Shown here one piece after another: positions 54,954 to 64,000 of a stretch of DNA of 64,000 bases (the stretch's first letter is position 1; each line of letters begins with the position of its first letter). The notes under the pieces were generated by a model. The model had not been told where the DNA came from. It saw only the letters and a program-made list of their open reading frames with translations, and ran no database searches. The DNA lies in contig NZ_WIQK01000001.1 of the NCBI RefSeq assembly GCF_015732155.1, forward strand, positions 2,304,001-2,368,000. Direction: 5' to 3'. Source of the DNA: Pectinatus sottacetonis (lineage in GTDB: Bacteria; Bacillota; Negativicutes; Selenomonadales; Selenomonadaceae). The position numbers were made by a program, and so were the translations under genes.

Positions 54954-56666
54954 GTTTTTTTGATTGTATAAATGGGAATCTATATATTTCTGCCAGATTT
55001 TTTTATATACTGTTTCAATATCTTTAATATATAATGTATTGTCCATGAGAGGTGAATTTTTCATTATAGTGCAAAGTGTATTGTGCAGATGGAGAAGATA
55101 ATTTTTGTTTTGAGCAAGTGAAATAGTTTTTTTTACATATTCCGTAGGACTATAGGTAATTAAATTCTTTAAGCGCAAGTTGCTTAAAATGCTGCACCCA
55201 AAACGTGAGCCATGCCGGTCACCAGATAGTGTGATCAAAGGAACTCCCATATACAATGCTTCACATGATGTCACACCACCGGTATAAGGATAAGTGTCCA
55301 GCGCAATATCAATATCATGATAGTCTTTAAGGTGATTAATGGTGAAATTTCTCATTTCAATTCGTTCTATGGGAAGATTTGCTTTTATTAAACGCATTTT
55401 TATATGATTTCTGTTTTCTGTAGTATTAAAAATGAAATTTTTTAATACTAATCTGGAATTAGGCAGTTGCAGTAAAATATCATGCCACATTGACAGAGTA
55501 ATATGATTGATCTTAGTAAAATTATTAAAGCAGCCAAATGTAATATAGTCATTTTTCAGATATGGCGGGGCCGTCGCATCTGGAACATTATCAGGAGGAG
55601 AGTAACAAATATGGCTATGAGGCAGACGTAGCAGTTGCTCAGTAAAATAGGGAGAAAAAATATTTGGGCTGCAATAAATATCAGATAAAAAATAATCAAC
55701 AGTATCAAGGCCGGTGCTGTTAAAATAGCCTATGCCGCAGATCTGTATAGGCGCGGGTTTATATGCCAAAACAGGTAGACAATTATTAGCAGTATGACCG
55801 GAAAAATCAAATAAAATGTTGATTCTTGCGTCATAAATAATGGCTGCAGATTCTTGGGAAGAAAGGCCATAGATATTATGCCAATGCAGACCGGGAAGTT
55901 TTTTTAATTTTAGCGTAGTATTGTCTTCCTTACAGGATGAAAAACAATGTATTTCGAATTTATCGTTTGAATACTTAGTTAGAAGAGTCAGACTCCATGC
56001 TATAACAGGATGACAGCGAAAGTCGGGTGATATATATCCTATTCGCAGACGCTGTTGTAAATGCTGGCAATTGTGATCATATGTTTTAATACTTTGGAAA
56101 AATTTTTGAAAATTTTTATATAAATGACAAGAGAGTTTGTTATTATTTGTAAAATAATTTGTAGTAAATATGGCATTGCTGTATTCTTGGATTTTCTGCC
56201 GGGGATTTTCTTCTGTTTTTGCAGATAACAGAAAATAGCGGCATGCTTGTCTCGTGCCGCCAATTTTAGTATAAGCAGAGGCTAACATGCTGTATACTTC
56301 GCTTAAATATTTATAATAATTATATTTTTTATTTTTCCACAGTAGTTTTATTAAAAAAATGATTTTTTTTAATAAAACTACTTCTGTAAAGAAGTGTTCG
56401 GTATTCTTTAAAATGTATGCCCGTTGAATATAAGCGGGAATATAATTTATATCAATACTGCAGATATAGTCAATTATAGCAATAGCTTTTTTATAATCAG
56501 CCAGGTTACGATAAGCAGAAGCCGATATATAAAGAGCTTCAAGCTGGGTATTATTTTCTTTTAAGATAGTTGCTACTACAGCTAGGGCTTTTTTATATTC
56601 TCCTTTATTATGGAAATATTGCCCGGATAATAAATAGAAATTTATTTGTTCTTGCGTAAGTGCCAT
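54933..56666 (-). CDS. TPR protein with OGT/SPINDLY-type (GT41) glycosyltransferase domain
   Basis: A 577-aa protein. Residues 1-190 are tetratricopeptide helices (GQYFHNKGEYKKALAVVATI; then ASAYTKIGGTRQACRYFLLS). The remainder matches GT41, the O-GlcNAc transferase family: RIGYISPDFRCHPV near 208, FDFSGHTANNCLPVLAYKPA near 290, YFLSDIYCSPN, and DTYPYTGGVTSCEALYMGVP near 465. The donor (UDP-GlcNAc or another nucleotide sugar) and the protein substrate are not shown by the sequence. Bacterial relatives modify flagellins or other surface proteins. No flagellin genes occur nearby. It lies alone between pyrG and a CBS-domain protein. Confidence 0.86.
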   Translation of the reverse strand: MALTQEQINFYLLSGQYFHNKGEYKKALAVVATILKENNTQLEALYISASAYRNLADYKKAIAIIDYICSIDINYIPAYIQRAYILKNTEHFFTEVVLLKKIIFLIKLLWKNKKYNYYKYLSEVYSMLASAYTKIGGTRQACRYFLLSAKTEENPRQKIQEYSNAIFTTNYFTNNNKLSCHLYKNFQKFFQSIKTYDHNCQHLQQRLRIGYISPDFRCHPVIAWSLTLLTKYSNDKFEIHCFSSCKEDNTTLKLKKLPGLHWHNIYGLSSQESAAIIYDARINILFDFSGHTANNCLPVLAYKPAPIQICGIGYFNSTGLDTVDYFLSDIYCSPNIFSPYFTEQLLRLPHSHICYSPPDNVPDATAPPYLKNDYITFGCFNNFTKINHITLSMWHDILLQLPNSRLVLKNFIFNTTENRNHIKMRLIKANLPIERIEMRNFTINHLKDYHDIDIALDTYPYTGGVTSCEALYMGVPLITLSGDRHGSRFGCSILSNLRLKNLITYSPTEYVKKTISLAQNKNYLLHLHNTLCTIMKNSPLMDNTLYIKDIETVYKKIWQKYIDSHLYNQKNEQKKSR

Positions 56667-56704
56667 GTTAAAGCCTCCAACCGGTATAATGAAAGTGGTG
56701 ATTT

Positions 56705-58009
56705 TTATTTGAGCTTCGTCACAAGAATTTTATCTATGCGGGTGCGATCCATATCAACTACTTCAAAACGTAAGTTATGCAGAATTTTATATTCCGCTGT
56801 TTTAGGGATATAACCAAAATATGATGTGAGAAATCCCCCTATGGTTTTATAATGTCCCCGTTCTTCTCCAGGTAGTGAAGTTATGTCAAATTTTTCTTTA
56901 AAATCATCTATAGGATATAAACCGTCTATATACCAAGAACTTTCATCACGCTGAATTATCTGTACTGATTCTTTTTCTTCTGTATTTGAGATATCACCGA
57001 TAATTTCTTCAATAATATCTTTCAAAGTTATCAGTCCGACAACGCCGCCAAATTCATCAACTACAACGGCTTCCTCAACATTATTGTTGCGGAATTTTTC
57101 CAGGACACGGAAAGTTTCCATAGAACGGGGAACGAAGATAGGCTTTTTGACAAATTTAGCTAAATCGCATAAGTTATTATCCAGAGAGGCATTAAGGATA
57201 TCACGAGCATATATAATACCTAAAAGGTTATCAAGATTATCCCGCCCGATGAGAAATGTATCGTCAGGACTGTTTTTTATCAGATGAAGATTAGTATTTA
57301 AGTCATCTTCAATATCAAGCCAGGTTATTTGTGTGCGCGGAGTCATTAAGGAATAGGCAATCTGATCGCTCATATGGAAAATACTGCCAACCATGTCTTG
57401 TTCAGCTTTTTCAAAGGTGCCTTCCTCAGTACCACGTTCAATAAGATCTTTCACTTCGTCTTCCGTTACAGTATCATTAGCCGGAGGATTCGTCCCAGTT
57501 ATCATCAGGATAATATTTGTTATGTGAGACAGGAATATTATTATGGGATTAGTGATTTTATGGAAAATGAGAAGAAATGCAAAGTGTTTTACCAGATAAT
57601 ATTCAGGTTTTATCTGAGCCAATTTTTTGGGCAGACAATTACTAAAAAGAATTGTTAGAAACAACGGTAAAATAACTGCAGCAATAAATGAAATTTCATA
57701 GATATAGGGAATACTGACGGATAATTTTCCTAAAGTGATATATATAGATGGGATCAGTATTATACCTGTTGACAATCCAATAGCAAAATAGCAGCAGATT
57801 GAGCAAATAAGCAATTCTGATAATAATTCATTTGGTTCATCGATAAAATCGCATATTTTTTCAAACTTATAATCCGTATCCGCCAGTATTTTGTCCAACT
57901 GGCTTTTGTGTGCTTCGATAAGTGCTGTCCTTAATAATATAAGAAAACAGTTACTTAAAAATAATAAAATGGTTAATATTAAAACAAAATTAGTCTCGGG
58001 AACATCCAC
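56705..58009 (-). CDS. CNNM/CBS-domain membrane protein (CorC/HlyC-type)
   Basis: A 434-aa membrane protein. An N-terminal DUF21 (CNNM) domain with about four helices is followed from residue 200 by two CBS domains (MTPRTQITWLDIEDDLNTNL; VDEFGGVVGLITLKDIIEEI). The C-terminal CorC_HlyC domain covers the last 80 residues (GLYPIDDFKEKFDITSLPGE). Relatives export or sense Mg2+, Co2+ or other divalent ions; the old name haemolysin is probably misleading. Transcribed alone, on the minus strand. Confidence 0.86.
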   Translation of the reverse strand: MDVPETNFVLILTILLFLSNCFLILLRTALIEAHKSQLDKILADTDYKFEKICDFIDEPNELLSELLICSICCYFAIGLSTGIILIPSIYITLGKLSVSIPYIYEISFIAAVILPLFLTILFSNCLPKKLAQIKPEYYLVKHFAFLLIFHKITNPIIIFLSHITNIILMITGTNPPANDTVTEDEVKDLIERGTEEGTFEKAEQDMVGSIFHMSDQIAYSLMTPRTQITWLDIEDDLNTNLHLIKNSPDDTFLIGRDNLDNLLGIIYARDILNASLDNNLCDLAKFVKKPIFVPRSMETFRVLEKFRNNNVEEAVVVDEFGGVVGLITLKDIIEEIIGDISNTEEKESVQIIQRDESSWYIDGLYPIDDFKEKFDITSLPGEERGHYKTIGGFLTSYFGYIPKTAEYKILHNLRFEVVDMDRTRIDKILVTKLK

Positions 58010-58086
58010 GAGTAAGTCACATCCTTATTCATAAAAGTTATTTTTATTATAACATAAAAAATATTAAATAAGCTTATTTTTTTCTA

Positions 58087-58114
58087 TTGACAATTGTTTT
58101 TTTTAGTGTATAAT
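58087..58114 (+). promoter_or_regulatory. Promoter of the tRNA-Gly cluster
   Basis: TTGACA (58087-58092), 16 bp, TATAAT (58109-58114), ending 31 bp before the first tRNA. Confidence 0.82.
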
Positions 58115-58145
58115 TATATCCGTTGCTGTGATTGTAATATTAAAT

Positions 58146-58220
58146 GCGGAAGTAGCTCAGTGGTAGAGCACCACCTTGCCAAGGTGGGGGTCGCGAGTTC
58201 GAGTCTCGTTTTCCGCTCCA
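58146..58220 (+). tRNA. tRNA-Gly (GCC), copy 1
   Basis: A 75-base cloverleaf. Acceptor GCGGAAG pairs with TTTCCGC, the loop is TTGCCAA (anticodon GCC), and CCA is encoded. Confidence 0.96.
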
Positions 58221-58225
58221 GTGAT

Positions 58226-58300
<75 letters not shown>

Positions 58301-58306
58301 TAAAAT

Positions 58307-58381
58307 GCGGAAGTAGCTCAGTGGTAGAGCACCACCTTGCCAAGGTGGGGGTCGCGAGTTCGAGTCTCGTTTTCCGCTCCA
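58307..58381 (+). tRNA. tRNA-Gly (GCC), copy 3
   Basis: Identical to copy 1. Spacers between the three genes are only 5-6 bp, so they are cut from one transcript. Confidence 0.96.
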
Positions 58382-58391
58382 TAAGAAGGCT

Positions 58392-58418
58392 ATCCCGGCT
58401 TTGTGCCGGGGTTTTTTA
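58392..58418 (+). terminator. Terminator of the tRNA-Gly cluster
   Basis: CCCGGC with GCCGGG around TTTGT, then TTTTTT. Confidence 0.85.
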
Positions 58419-58543
58419 TTATAAGCAGGCCTTGTATTTACAGGGTGTTTATGTTATTATTCTTATAGTATATTAGGTGTATTATAATCTATTAGCAATT
58501 TTTGATTATTTTACATTATAATTTTAGGAGGTTATTTTACAAG

Positions 58544-59833
58544 ATGAAAGTCAGTACAGAAAAAGCAGACAGCCAGAAATTGGTTCTAACTATAGAAATG
58601 CCGGTAGATGAGCTTAATAAAGCTGAAAATACTGCCTGCAAACAGTTAGCAAACCGCGTTAATATTCCTGGATTTAGAAAAGGACATGCACCTAAACAGA
58701 TTCTTGTACAGCATCTGGGAAAGAAAACCATTCTGGATGAAGCTTTTGAAATTCTTGCACCAAAGGCTTTCGATAATGCATTAACTGAACAAAAAATTGA
58801 ACCAGTTGATCGTCCGCAGATAGAAGTAGTCACATTAGAAGAAAACAAAAATGTTGTTTTTAAGGCTACTATTACTCCTAAACCAGAAGTGACTTTAGGA
58901 GATTATAAAGGGCTTAAGATTGAAATGCCTAAAGCGGAAGTATCAGAAGAAGAACTGGAAGAACAAATTAAAAACATGCGCAGCCATCATGCAAAAATGA
59001 TTGAAGCAGCAGAAGACAGCGCAGTTGAAAAAAATAATTTTATCACACTTGATTTTCTAGGAAAAATAGACGGAGAACCATTTGAAGGTGGAGAGGGTAA
59101 GGACTATCCTTTACAAATCGGTTCGGGACATTTTATTGCTGGGTTTGAAGATCAGCTCATTGGATTGAAAGTTGGACAAGAAAAAGATGTCAAGGTAAAA
59201 TTCCCAGAAGATTACGGACAAGAAAACTTGGCTGGCAAAGATGCTGTTTTTCATTGTAAAATCAACTCTATTAAGATTCAGGAACTGCCTGAACTGAATG
59301 ATGAGTTCGTAAAAAAATCTACTTCATATGAAAATGTCGAAAATTTGAAGAAAAATCTTCGCGAAAATATGCTGAAATCAGCTCAGATGCGTGCAGAAAG
59401 TGAACTGAGAAATAATGCGTTGAAACAGGCTGCTGAAAATGTTACTGTGGAAATTCCTGATGTTATGATAGATAATCGTGTAAATAGTATGCTGAATGAA
59501 CTTTCTGCTAATTTGGAAAGTCATGGCATGAATATGGAACAATATCTCAAATATGCTGGAACAGATATGGCAAAATTACGCGAAACATATCGTGAGGCAG
59601 CAGCAGATGCCGTTAAAACAGACTTAATGCTGGAAAAAGTTGCCCATGTGGAAAACATAACAATAGATCCTAAAGAAGTTGATGCAGAAATAGCAGCAAT
59701 GGCAGCACGTTATGGTACAACAGCAAAAGATGTTAAAAAAATTATAACTAAGAATGGTTATATAGCTAACCTCTATGATACAGTACGCCGCAAGAAAGCA
59801 GCACAACTTATTATAGACAATTTGGCAAAATAG
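58544..59833 (+). CDS. tig: Trigger factor
   Basis: A 429-aa ribosome-bound chaperone with prolyl isomerase activity. The N-terminal ribosome-binding domain has the signature [15 protein letters not shown] near 40. The FKBP-type isomerase domain covers 150-245 ([21 protein letters not shown]-type end in [20 protein letters not shown]). The C-terminal arms are helical. ATG 58544 has AGGAGG at a rather long 12-base spacing; the 14 extra codons of the longer frame are AT-rich noise. It is the first gene of the tig-clpP-clpX-lon block. Confidence 0.96.
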   Translation: MKVSTEKADSQKLVLTIEMPVDELNKAENTACKQLANRVNIPGFRKGHAPKQILVQHLGKKTILDEAFEILAPKAFDNALTEQKIEPVDRPQIEVVTLEENKNVVFKATITPKPEVTLGDYKGLKIEMPKAEVSEEELEEQIKNMRSHHAKMIEAAEDSAVEKNNFITLDFLGKIDGEPFEGGEGKDYPLQIGSGHFIAGFEDQLIGLKVGQEKDVKVKFPEDYGQENLAGKDAVFHCKINSIKIQELPELNDEFVKKSTSYENVENLKKNLRENMLKSAQMRAESELRNNALKQAAENVTVEIPDVMIDNRVNSMLNELSANLESHGMNMEQYLKYAGTDMAKLRETYREAAADAVKTDLMLEKVAHVENITIDPKEVDAEIAAMAARYGTTAKDVKKIITKNGYIANLYDTVRRKKAAQLIIDNLAK

Positions 59834-59870
59834 TTGTATAATTCTCCGAAAAGGGAGGAGTGTTTGTTAT

Positions 59871-60491
59871 ATGAATTATGTACCTATGGTCGTTGAACAA
59901 TCTGGCAGGTCTGAACGTGCATATGATATTTATTCACGTTTATTAAAGGACCGTATAGTTTTTTTAGGCGGTCAGATAGATGATAATGTTGCTAATGTAA
60001 TTATAGCACAGCTGTTGTTTTTGGAATCGGAAGATCCAGATAAGGATATACATTTGTATGTAAACAGTCCGGGTGGAGTTGTTACTGCCGGCCTGGCTAT
60101 TTATGATACGATGCAGTATATAAAGCCTGATGTTTCCACTATATGCATGGGGCAGGCAGCTAGCATGGGATCTTTGCTATTAACTGCGGGCGCCAAGGGT
60201 AAACGCTATGCTCTGCCTTATTCACGTATAATGATTCACCAGCCTTTAGGAGGAGCACAAGGACAATCTACAGATGTTCAGATCCAGGCTAAGGAATTAT
60301 TGCGGGCAAGAGAAATTTTAAATGAGATTCTGATGCGCCATACTGGACAGAAGAAAGAAAAAATTCTTCTTGATACAGAACGTGATAATTTTATGTCAGC
60401 AGTTGAAGCTAAAGAATATGGCCTTATTGATGATGTTATCGTCAGACCGGAAGATGCTGATAAAAATAAGAAATCTGATAGCAAAAAATAA
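59871..60491 (+). CDS. clpP: ATP-dependent Clp protease proteolytic subunit
   Basis: A 206-aa serine protease that forms a double heptameric chamber with ClpX or ClpC. Catalytic Ser in [14 protein letters not shown] near 98, His in [12 protein letters not shown] near 123, and Asp in [19 protein letters not shown] near 172. The N-terminal part is short, with no long propeptide. It starts at ATG 59871 after GGGAGG, 37 bp after tig; clpX follows after 35 bp. Confidence 0.97.
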   Translation: MNYVPMVVEQSGRSERAYDIYSRLLKDRIVFLGGQIDDNVANVIIAQLLFLESEDPDKDIHLYVNSPGGVVTAGLAIYDTMQYIKPDVSTICMGQAASMGSLLLTAGAKGKRYALPYSRIMIHQPLGGAQGQSTDVQIQAKELLRAREILNEILMRHTGQKKEKILLDTERDNFMSAVEAKEYGLIDDVIVRPEDADKNKKSDSKK

Positions 60492-60526
60492 GTGTTTTGG
60501 TTTATTTCCCAGGGAGAGGTGGTAAA

Positions 60527-61807
60527 ATGTTGAAGTTCGGTGACGATAAAGGACAGCTCAAATGTTCATTTTGTGGGAAACCGCAGAGTCAGGTTCGTAA
60601 GTTGGTAGCGGGCCCAGGTGTATATATATGCGATGAATGTATAGAATTATGCAATGAAATAATAGAAGAAGAGTTAACTGATGGAGTCGAAGTAGAACTG
60701 AAAGATGTACCAAAGCCTAAGGAAATAAAGGCAATTCTTGATCAGTATATTATTGGGCAGGAAGAAGCAAAAAAAATATTAGCTGTTGCTGTTTATAATC
60801 ATTATAAAAGAATAAATGCAGGATTAAAAAATGATGACACTGATTTGCAGAAATCCAATATTCTTATGCTTGGACCCACAGGAAGCGGTAAGACTTTATT
60901 GGCGCAGACTATGGCTCGTATTTTAAATGTTCCATTTGCTATTGCAGATGCAACTTCTTTGACTGAGGCCGGTTATGTAGGTGAGGATGTTGAAAATGTG
61001 CTGCTGAAGCTAATACAGTCAGCTGATTATGATATTGAAAAAGCAGAAAAGGGCATTATTTATATTGATGAAATAGATAAAATTGCCCGTAAGGCAGAAA
61101 ATCCTTCTATAACACGAGATGTTTCTGGAGAAGGGGTGCAGCAAGCCTTACTAAAGATTTTAGAAGGAACTGTTGCCAATGTTCCGCCACAGGGAGGAAG
61201 AAAGCACCCACATCAGGAGCTGATCCAGATAGATACTACTAATATTTTATTTATTTGCGGTGGTGCCTTTGACGGGCTAGAAAAAATAATAGAGAGTCGA
61301 CTGGGGCAAAAGAAAGTTGGTTTTGGTGCTGACATAGAAAGTCGTAAGGATAAAAATGCCGGCGAGTGGTTCAAAAGTGTTTTACCCGAAGATTTTTTAA
61401 AAAATGGGCTTATTCCTGAGTTTATTGGTAGACTTCCCATTATAGTTACGTTGGAAGCACTTGATGAAAATGCTCTTATTGATATATTGGTTAAGCCGAA
61501 AAATGCTCTTGTTAAGCAGTATAAAAAAATGCTTGAGATTGATGGGGTTTCACTTGAATTTGATAAAGAGGCCTTGTATCTTATTGCAAAGGAAGCACTG
61601 CAAAGAAAAACAGGCGCACGTGGTCTAAGATCAATAATTGAAAAAATAATGCGTAATGTTATGTATGAGATACCATCAGCTAAAGGTGTCACGAACTGCC
61701 GTATTACGAAAGAAGTTATTGAAAAGGGAATTGATCCATTATTGACATATGGAAACAAGAAAAAACAACCTGTTAAAAAATCAATAACAAGTGAAGAATC
61801 AGCTTGA
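60527..61807 (+). CDS. clpX: ATP-dependent Clp protease ATP-binding subunit
   Basis: A 426-aa AAA+ unfoldase that feeds proteins to ClpP. An N-terminal zinc-binding domain holds CSFCGK and CDECIELC (residues 12-40). Walker [13 protein letters not shown] near 120; Walker [12 protein letters not shown] near 185; pore and sensor regions include [30 protein letters not shown] is the sensor-1/IGF area; the IGF-type ClpP loop follows near 265. ATG 60527 has GAGAGG 8 bases upstream. After its stop a repeat copy and lon follow. Confidence 0.97.
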   Translation: MLKFGDDKGQLKCSFCGKPQSQVRKLVAGPGVYICDECIELCNEIIEEELTDGVEVELKDVPKPKEIKAILDQYIIGQEEAKKILAVAVYNHYKRINAGLKNDDTDLQKSNILMLGPTGSGKTLLAQTMARILNVPFAIADATSLTEAGYVGEDVENVLLKLIQSADYDIEKAEKGIIYIDEIDKIARKAENPSITRDVSGEGVQQALLKILEGTVANVPPQGGRKHPHQELIQIDTTNILFICGGAFDGLEKIIESRLGQKKVGFGADIESRKDKNAGEWFKSVLPEDFLKNGLIPEFIGRLPIIVTLEALDENALIDILVKPKNALVKQYKKMLEIDGVSLEFDKEALYLIAKEALQRKTGARGLRSIIEKIMRNVMYEIPSAKGVTNCRITKEVIEKGIDPLLTYGNKKKQPVKKSITSEESA

Positions 61808-61809
61808 TG

Positions 61810-61896
61810 AATGGGAGTCGCACACTTGTGGTTTTAGTCGTGAGTTAGGTGACAGCCGGTATGCTAAGAACTGAAGAAACTACGGGGATAACCTGT
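61810..61896 (+). repeat. Dispersed repeat, copy B (first copy at 103-178)
   Basis: Begins 2 bases after the clpX stop. Matches copy A over the AATGGGAG to GAGTTAGG half (about 85 percent identical) and again over GAAACTA to GATAACCTGT. Between these it has an extra, more complete middle, ACAGCCGGTATGCTAAGAAC. It may be the fuller form. Its place right after clpX suggests insertion between two conserved neighbours. Confidence 0.55.
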
Positions 61897-62235
61897 ATGA
61901 AGATAATGTAGAACGCGACCTTTGCGTGACTATCTGTAAAATAGTAACCTTATGGTTTTAGTTAAAAGATGTTCAGCCGTAGCTTTACCTACATCGGGCA
62001 GATATAAATCACTATATGAAAAAAAGAGTTGTTGTATCTATAATGTGCAATAAAAAGATAGATGGTTGGCTTTTTATTGAGCTGTTTGATAAGAGGAATC
62101 TTTTGTAGTCAGATTGCTTATTATCGGTAGATATAATGGCTTTTTTTTATTTGCTTGATCAGTTTATAATTCTATATGGAGTTTGTTTTGTAATTAATGA
62201 ATTTTTCAGAATATTAGAGGGGAAGTGTAATAAAT
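61897..62235. other. Intergenic region upstream of lon
   Basis: About 340 bp with no gene. I see no CIRCE (TTAGCACTC) or CtsR heat-shock operator. Small inverted repeats occur, but no clear terminator for clpX. A GAGGGGAAG ribosome site precedes the lon start. Confidence 0.5.
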
Positions 62236-64000
62236 ATGCCGAAGGAAAAAGATATAAAGATCATGCCATTACTACCGCTTAGAGGAATAGTAGTTTTTCC
62301 TTATGTGATAGTAAATCTTGATGTTGGACGTGAAAAATCTATTGCAGCATTGGAAGAAGCAATGGTTCGTGATCATAAAATATTGCTGAGCGCACAAAAA
62401 GATCCAGCTGTTAATGATCCAGTGGAAGAAGATATTTATGATATAGGAACTGTATCCGAAATACGGCAACTGTTAAAATTGCCTGGTGGGACAGTGCGAG
62501 TTTTGGTTGAAGGTATGTATCGTGCTAAAATTAATAAAATAAACTTTTTGGATAAATATTGTGAAGCTCAGGTAACAGAATATAGGGAAGATAAAAAAGA
62601 TGTTTCCATAAATATGGAAGCGTTAATGCGTGCTGTAGTTAACCAATTTGAACAATGGGTAAAACTTAGTAAAAAAATCCCCCCCGAAACACTTGTTTCT
62701 GTAGTAATGATTGAAGATGGCGGGCGTCTATGTGACTTGATAGCAAGTCATATGAATATGAAACTGGAAGATAAACAGGAATTGTTGTCACTTATTGATG
62801 TAACTAAACGTTTGGAGAAATTATATGAAGTATTGTCACGTGAAATGGAGATACTTGGCATTGAGCAAAAAATAAGTGAACGGGTTCATAAGCAGATGAA
62901 TAGAATTCAGAAAGAATATTATCTGCGTGAACAGTTAAAAGCCATTCATAAGGAACTAGGGGATAAGGATCAGGTAGGAACGGAAATTGACAGCTATAGG
63001 ATTAAAATGGCAAGGAAAAAACCACCCACAGCAGTTATTGAGTGTATAGAAAATGAAATAAAACACCTATTGAATACACCGCCAGGCTCATCTGAATCAG
63101 GCGTTATCCGTACTTATATTGATTGGCTGCTGGCTCTTCCGTGGAAACATGTAAGCAGGGATAAGCTAAATATAAAAACAGCAGAACAAGTTTTGGAAAA
63201 AGACCATTATGGCTTGAAAAAAGTAAAAGAACGCATCTTGGAATATTTAGCAGTACGTAAATTGTCAAAAGGTACAAAAGCTCCTATTATTTGTCTGGTG
63301 GGGCCTCCCGGTGTAGGTAAAACATCTCTGGCAGCATCTATTGCTAAGGCTATAGGAAGAAAATTTGTCAGAGCATCATTGGGTGGTATTCGTGATGAAG
63401 CTGAAATACGTGGGCACAGGCGTACTTATATAGGGGCATTTCCTGGAAAAATAATAAGCGGAATAAAAAATGCTGAAACTAAAAATCCGGTATTTTTGCT
63501 TGATGAGATTGATAAAATGGCTTCGGATTTTAGAGGAGATCCTTTATCTGCATTGTTAGAAGTTCTTGATCCTGAACAAAACAGCACTTTTTCAGATCAC
63601 TATATTGAACTTCCTTTTGACTTATCACAAGTTTTCTGGATTGTTACAGCAAATAATCTGAGCAGGATTCCGCGGCCACTTAGAGATAGAATGGAAATAA
63701 TAACACTGCCAAGTTACACGGAAGAAGAAAAGTATCAGATAGCTAAACAATATCTTGTAAGTAAACAGCTGGCAGCGGCCGGATTAAAAAAAGCTCAATT
63801 ACAGTTTATGGCGGGATCATTGCAAAAAATTATTTCTGACTATACACGTGAATCGGGAGTTCGTGAACTAGAAAGACAAATTGGTGCCGTATGCCGTAAA
63901 GCAGCAAAACGGATAGTGGAAGAAGAAAAAAGTAAAATACGTGTCACTAGTAAAAATTTACATGAATTTCTGGGTCGGGAAAAATATGAGCGTACACATA
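62236..64000 (+). CDS. lon: ATP-dependent protease Lon, 5' part (runs off the window)
   Basis: The open frame from ATG 62236 reads 588 codons to the window end without a stop. Lon-type N-terminal substrate domain (LPLRGIVVFPYVIVNLDVGR); a helical middle; then AAA+ with Walker A VGPPGVGKTSLAASIAKAIG near residue 355 and Walker B FLLDEIDKMASD near 418; the sensor and C-terminal AAA helices follow. The serine-lysine protease domain would lie beyond 64000. Start ATG follows GGGAAG. The tig-clpP-clpX-lon order is typical of Firmicutes, where these genes handle misfolded proteins. Confidence 0.96.
   Translation, partial: MPKEKDIKIMPLLPLRGIVVFPYVIVNLDVGREKSIAALEEAMVRDHKILLSAQKDPAVNDPVEEDIYDIGTVSEIRQLLKLPGGTVRVLVEGMYRAKINKINFLDKYCEAQVTEYREDKKDVSINMEALMRAVVNQFEQWVKLSKKIPPETLVSVVMIEDGGRLCDLIASHMNMKLEDKQELLSLIDVTKRLEKLYEVLSREMEILGIEQKISERVHKQMNRIQKEYYLREQLKAIHKELGDKDQVGTEIDSYRIKMARKKPPTAVIECIENEIKHLLNTPPGSSESGVIRTYIDWLLALPWKHVSRDKLNIKTAEQVLEKDHYGLKKVKERILEYLAVRKLSKGTKAPIICLVGPPGVGKTSLAASIAKAIGRKFVRASLGGIRDEAEIRGHRRTYIGAFPGKIISGIKNAETKNPVFLLDEIDKMASDFRGDPLSALLEVLDPEQNSTFSDHYIELPFDLSQVFWIVTANNLSRIPRPLRDRMEIITLPSYTEEEKYQIAKQYLVSKQLAAAGLKKAQLQFMAGSLQKIISDYTRESGVRELERQIGAVCRKAAKRIVEEEKSKIRVTSKNLHEFLGREKYERTH

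Noticed and set aside
61897-62235. Heat-shock operator before lon
   Set aside because: No CIRCE (TTAGCACTC-N9-GAGTGCTAA) or CtsR repeats could be found on either strand.

Overview
The window is AT-rich chromosomal DNA of an anaerobic low-GC Firmicute, most likely a member of the Negativicutes. This is inferred from gene content and order, not from any 16S sequence: a LUD-type lactate utilisation pair, a two-gene 2-oxoacid:ferredoxin oxidoreductase, a carboxynorspermidine-route polyamine operon, and the Firmicute-type blocks secG-esterase-rnr-smpB, DUF1934-argS-rpoE-pyrG and tig-clpP-clpX-lon. No rRNA, CRISPR array, intact transposase or prophage is visible. Almost all the DNA is ordinary housekeeping and metabolic sequence.

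Layout. 0.3-3.1 kb: lactate oxidation (LutC, and a LutB-LutA fusion). 3.5-6.5 kb: copper operon, csoR then a copper ATPase with a CopZ-like domain fused to its C-terminus. 6.8-9.3 kb: korAB-type 2-oxoacid oxidoreductase. 9.5-17.8 kb, minus strand: arginine cluster argC-J-B-D-F-G-H with an ArgR-like box before argC. 18-22.1 kb: secreted protein, tRNA-Cys, and a polar amino acid ABC transporter behind a short leader with its own terminator. 22.2-26.4 kb, minus strand: smpB, rnr, esterase, secG. 26.6-32.7 kb: two tandem DUF445 proteins, then carboxynorspermidine dehydrogenase and decarboxylase with two uncharacterised genes. 32.7-36.2 kb: an S24 self-cleaving repressor divergent from a 48-codon gene, small unknown proteins, a zinc-ribbon membrane protein and a TetR regulator. 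36.2-39.9 kb, minus strand: fructose PTS operon (fruR-fruK-fruA) with four phased 10-bp repeats before fruR. 40-46.3 kb: a structured repeat, a 79-aa protein, HD protein, GlnRS, an ArsB/NhaD-type transporter and PutP. 46.5-48.5 kb: an ammonium channel fused to a PII domain, behind a leader with a hexaloop/terminator switch. 48.9-49.3 kb: four tRNAs. 49.5-54.9 kb: a DUF2156-like protein that seems to start at ATT or ATC, DUF1934, argS, rpoE and pyrG. 54.9-58 kb, minus strand: an OGT-like TPR glycosyltransferase and a CBS-domain membrane protein. 58.1-64 kb: three tRNA-Gly genes, then tig, clpP, clpX and the first part of lon.

The most unusual points are: the copA-copZ fusion with a well-placed internal ribosome site that could also yield free CopZ; the Amt-PII fusion lacking the uridylylated tyrosine, plus its leader; the noncanonical start of the DUF2156-like gene; the unreported small gene divergent from the S24 repressor; and two families of structured intergenic repeats (103-178 with 61810-61896; 3241-3332 with 40020-40196), which look like relics of IS200/IS605-type element ends or an unrecognised RNA. 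No complete new multi-gene system could be demonstrated. Many start sites below are moved from the longest open frame to the codon with the best ribosome binding site.
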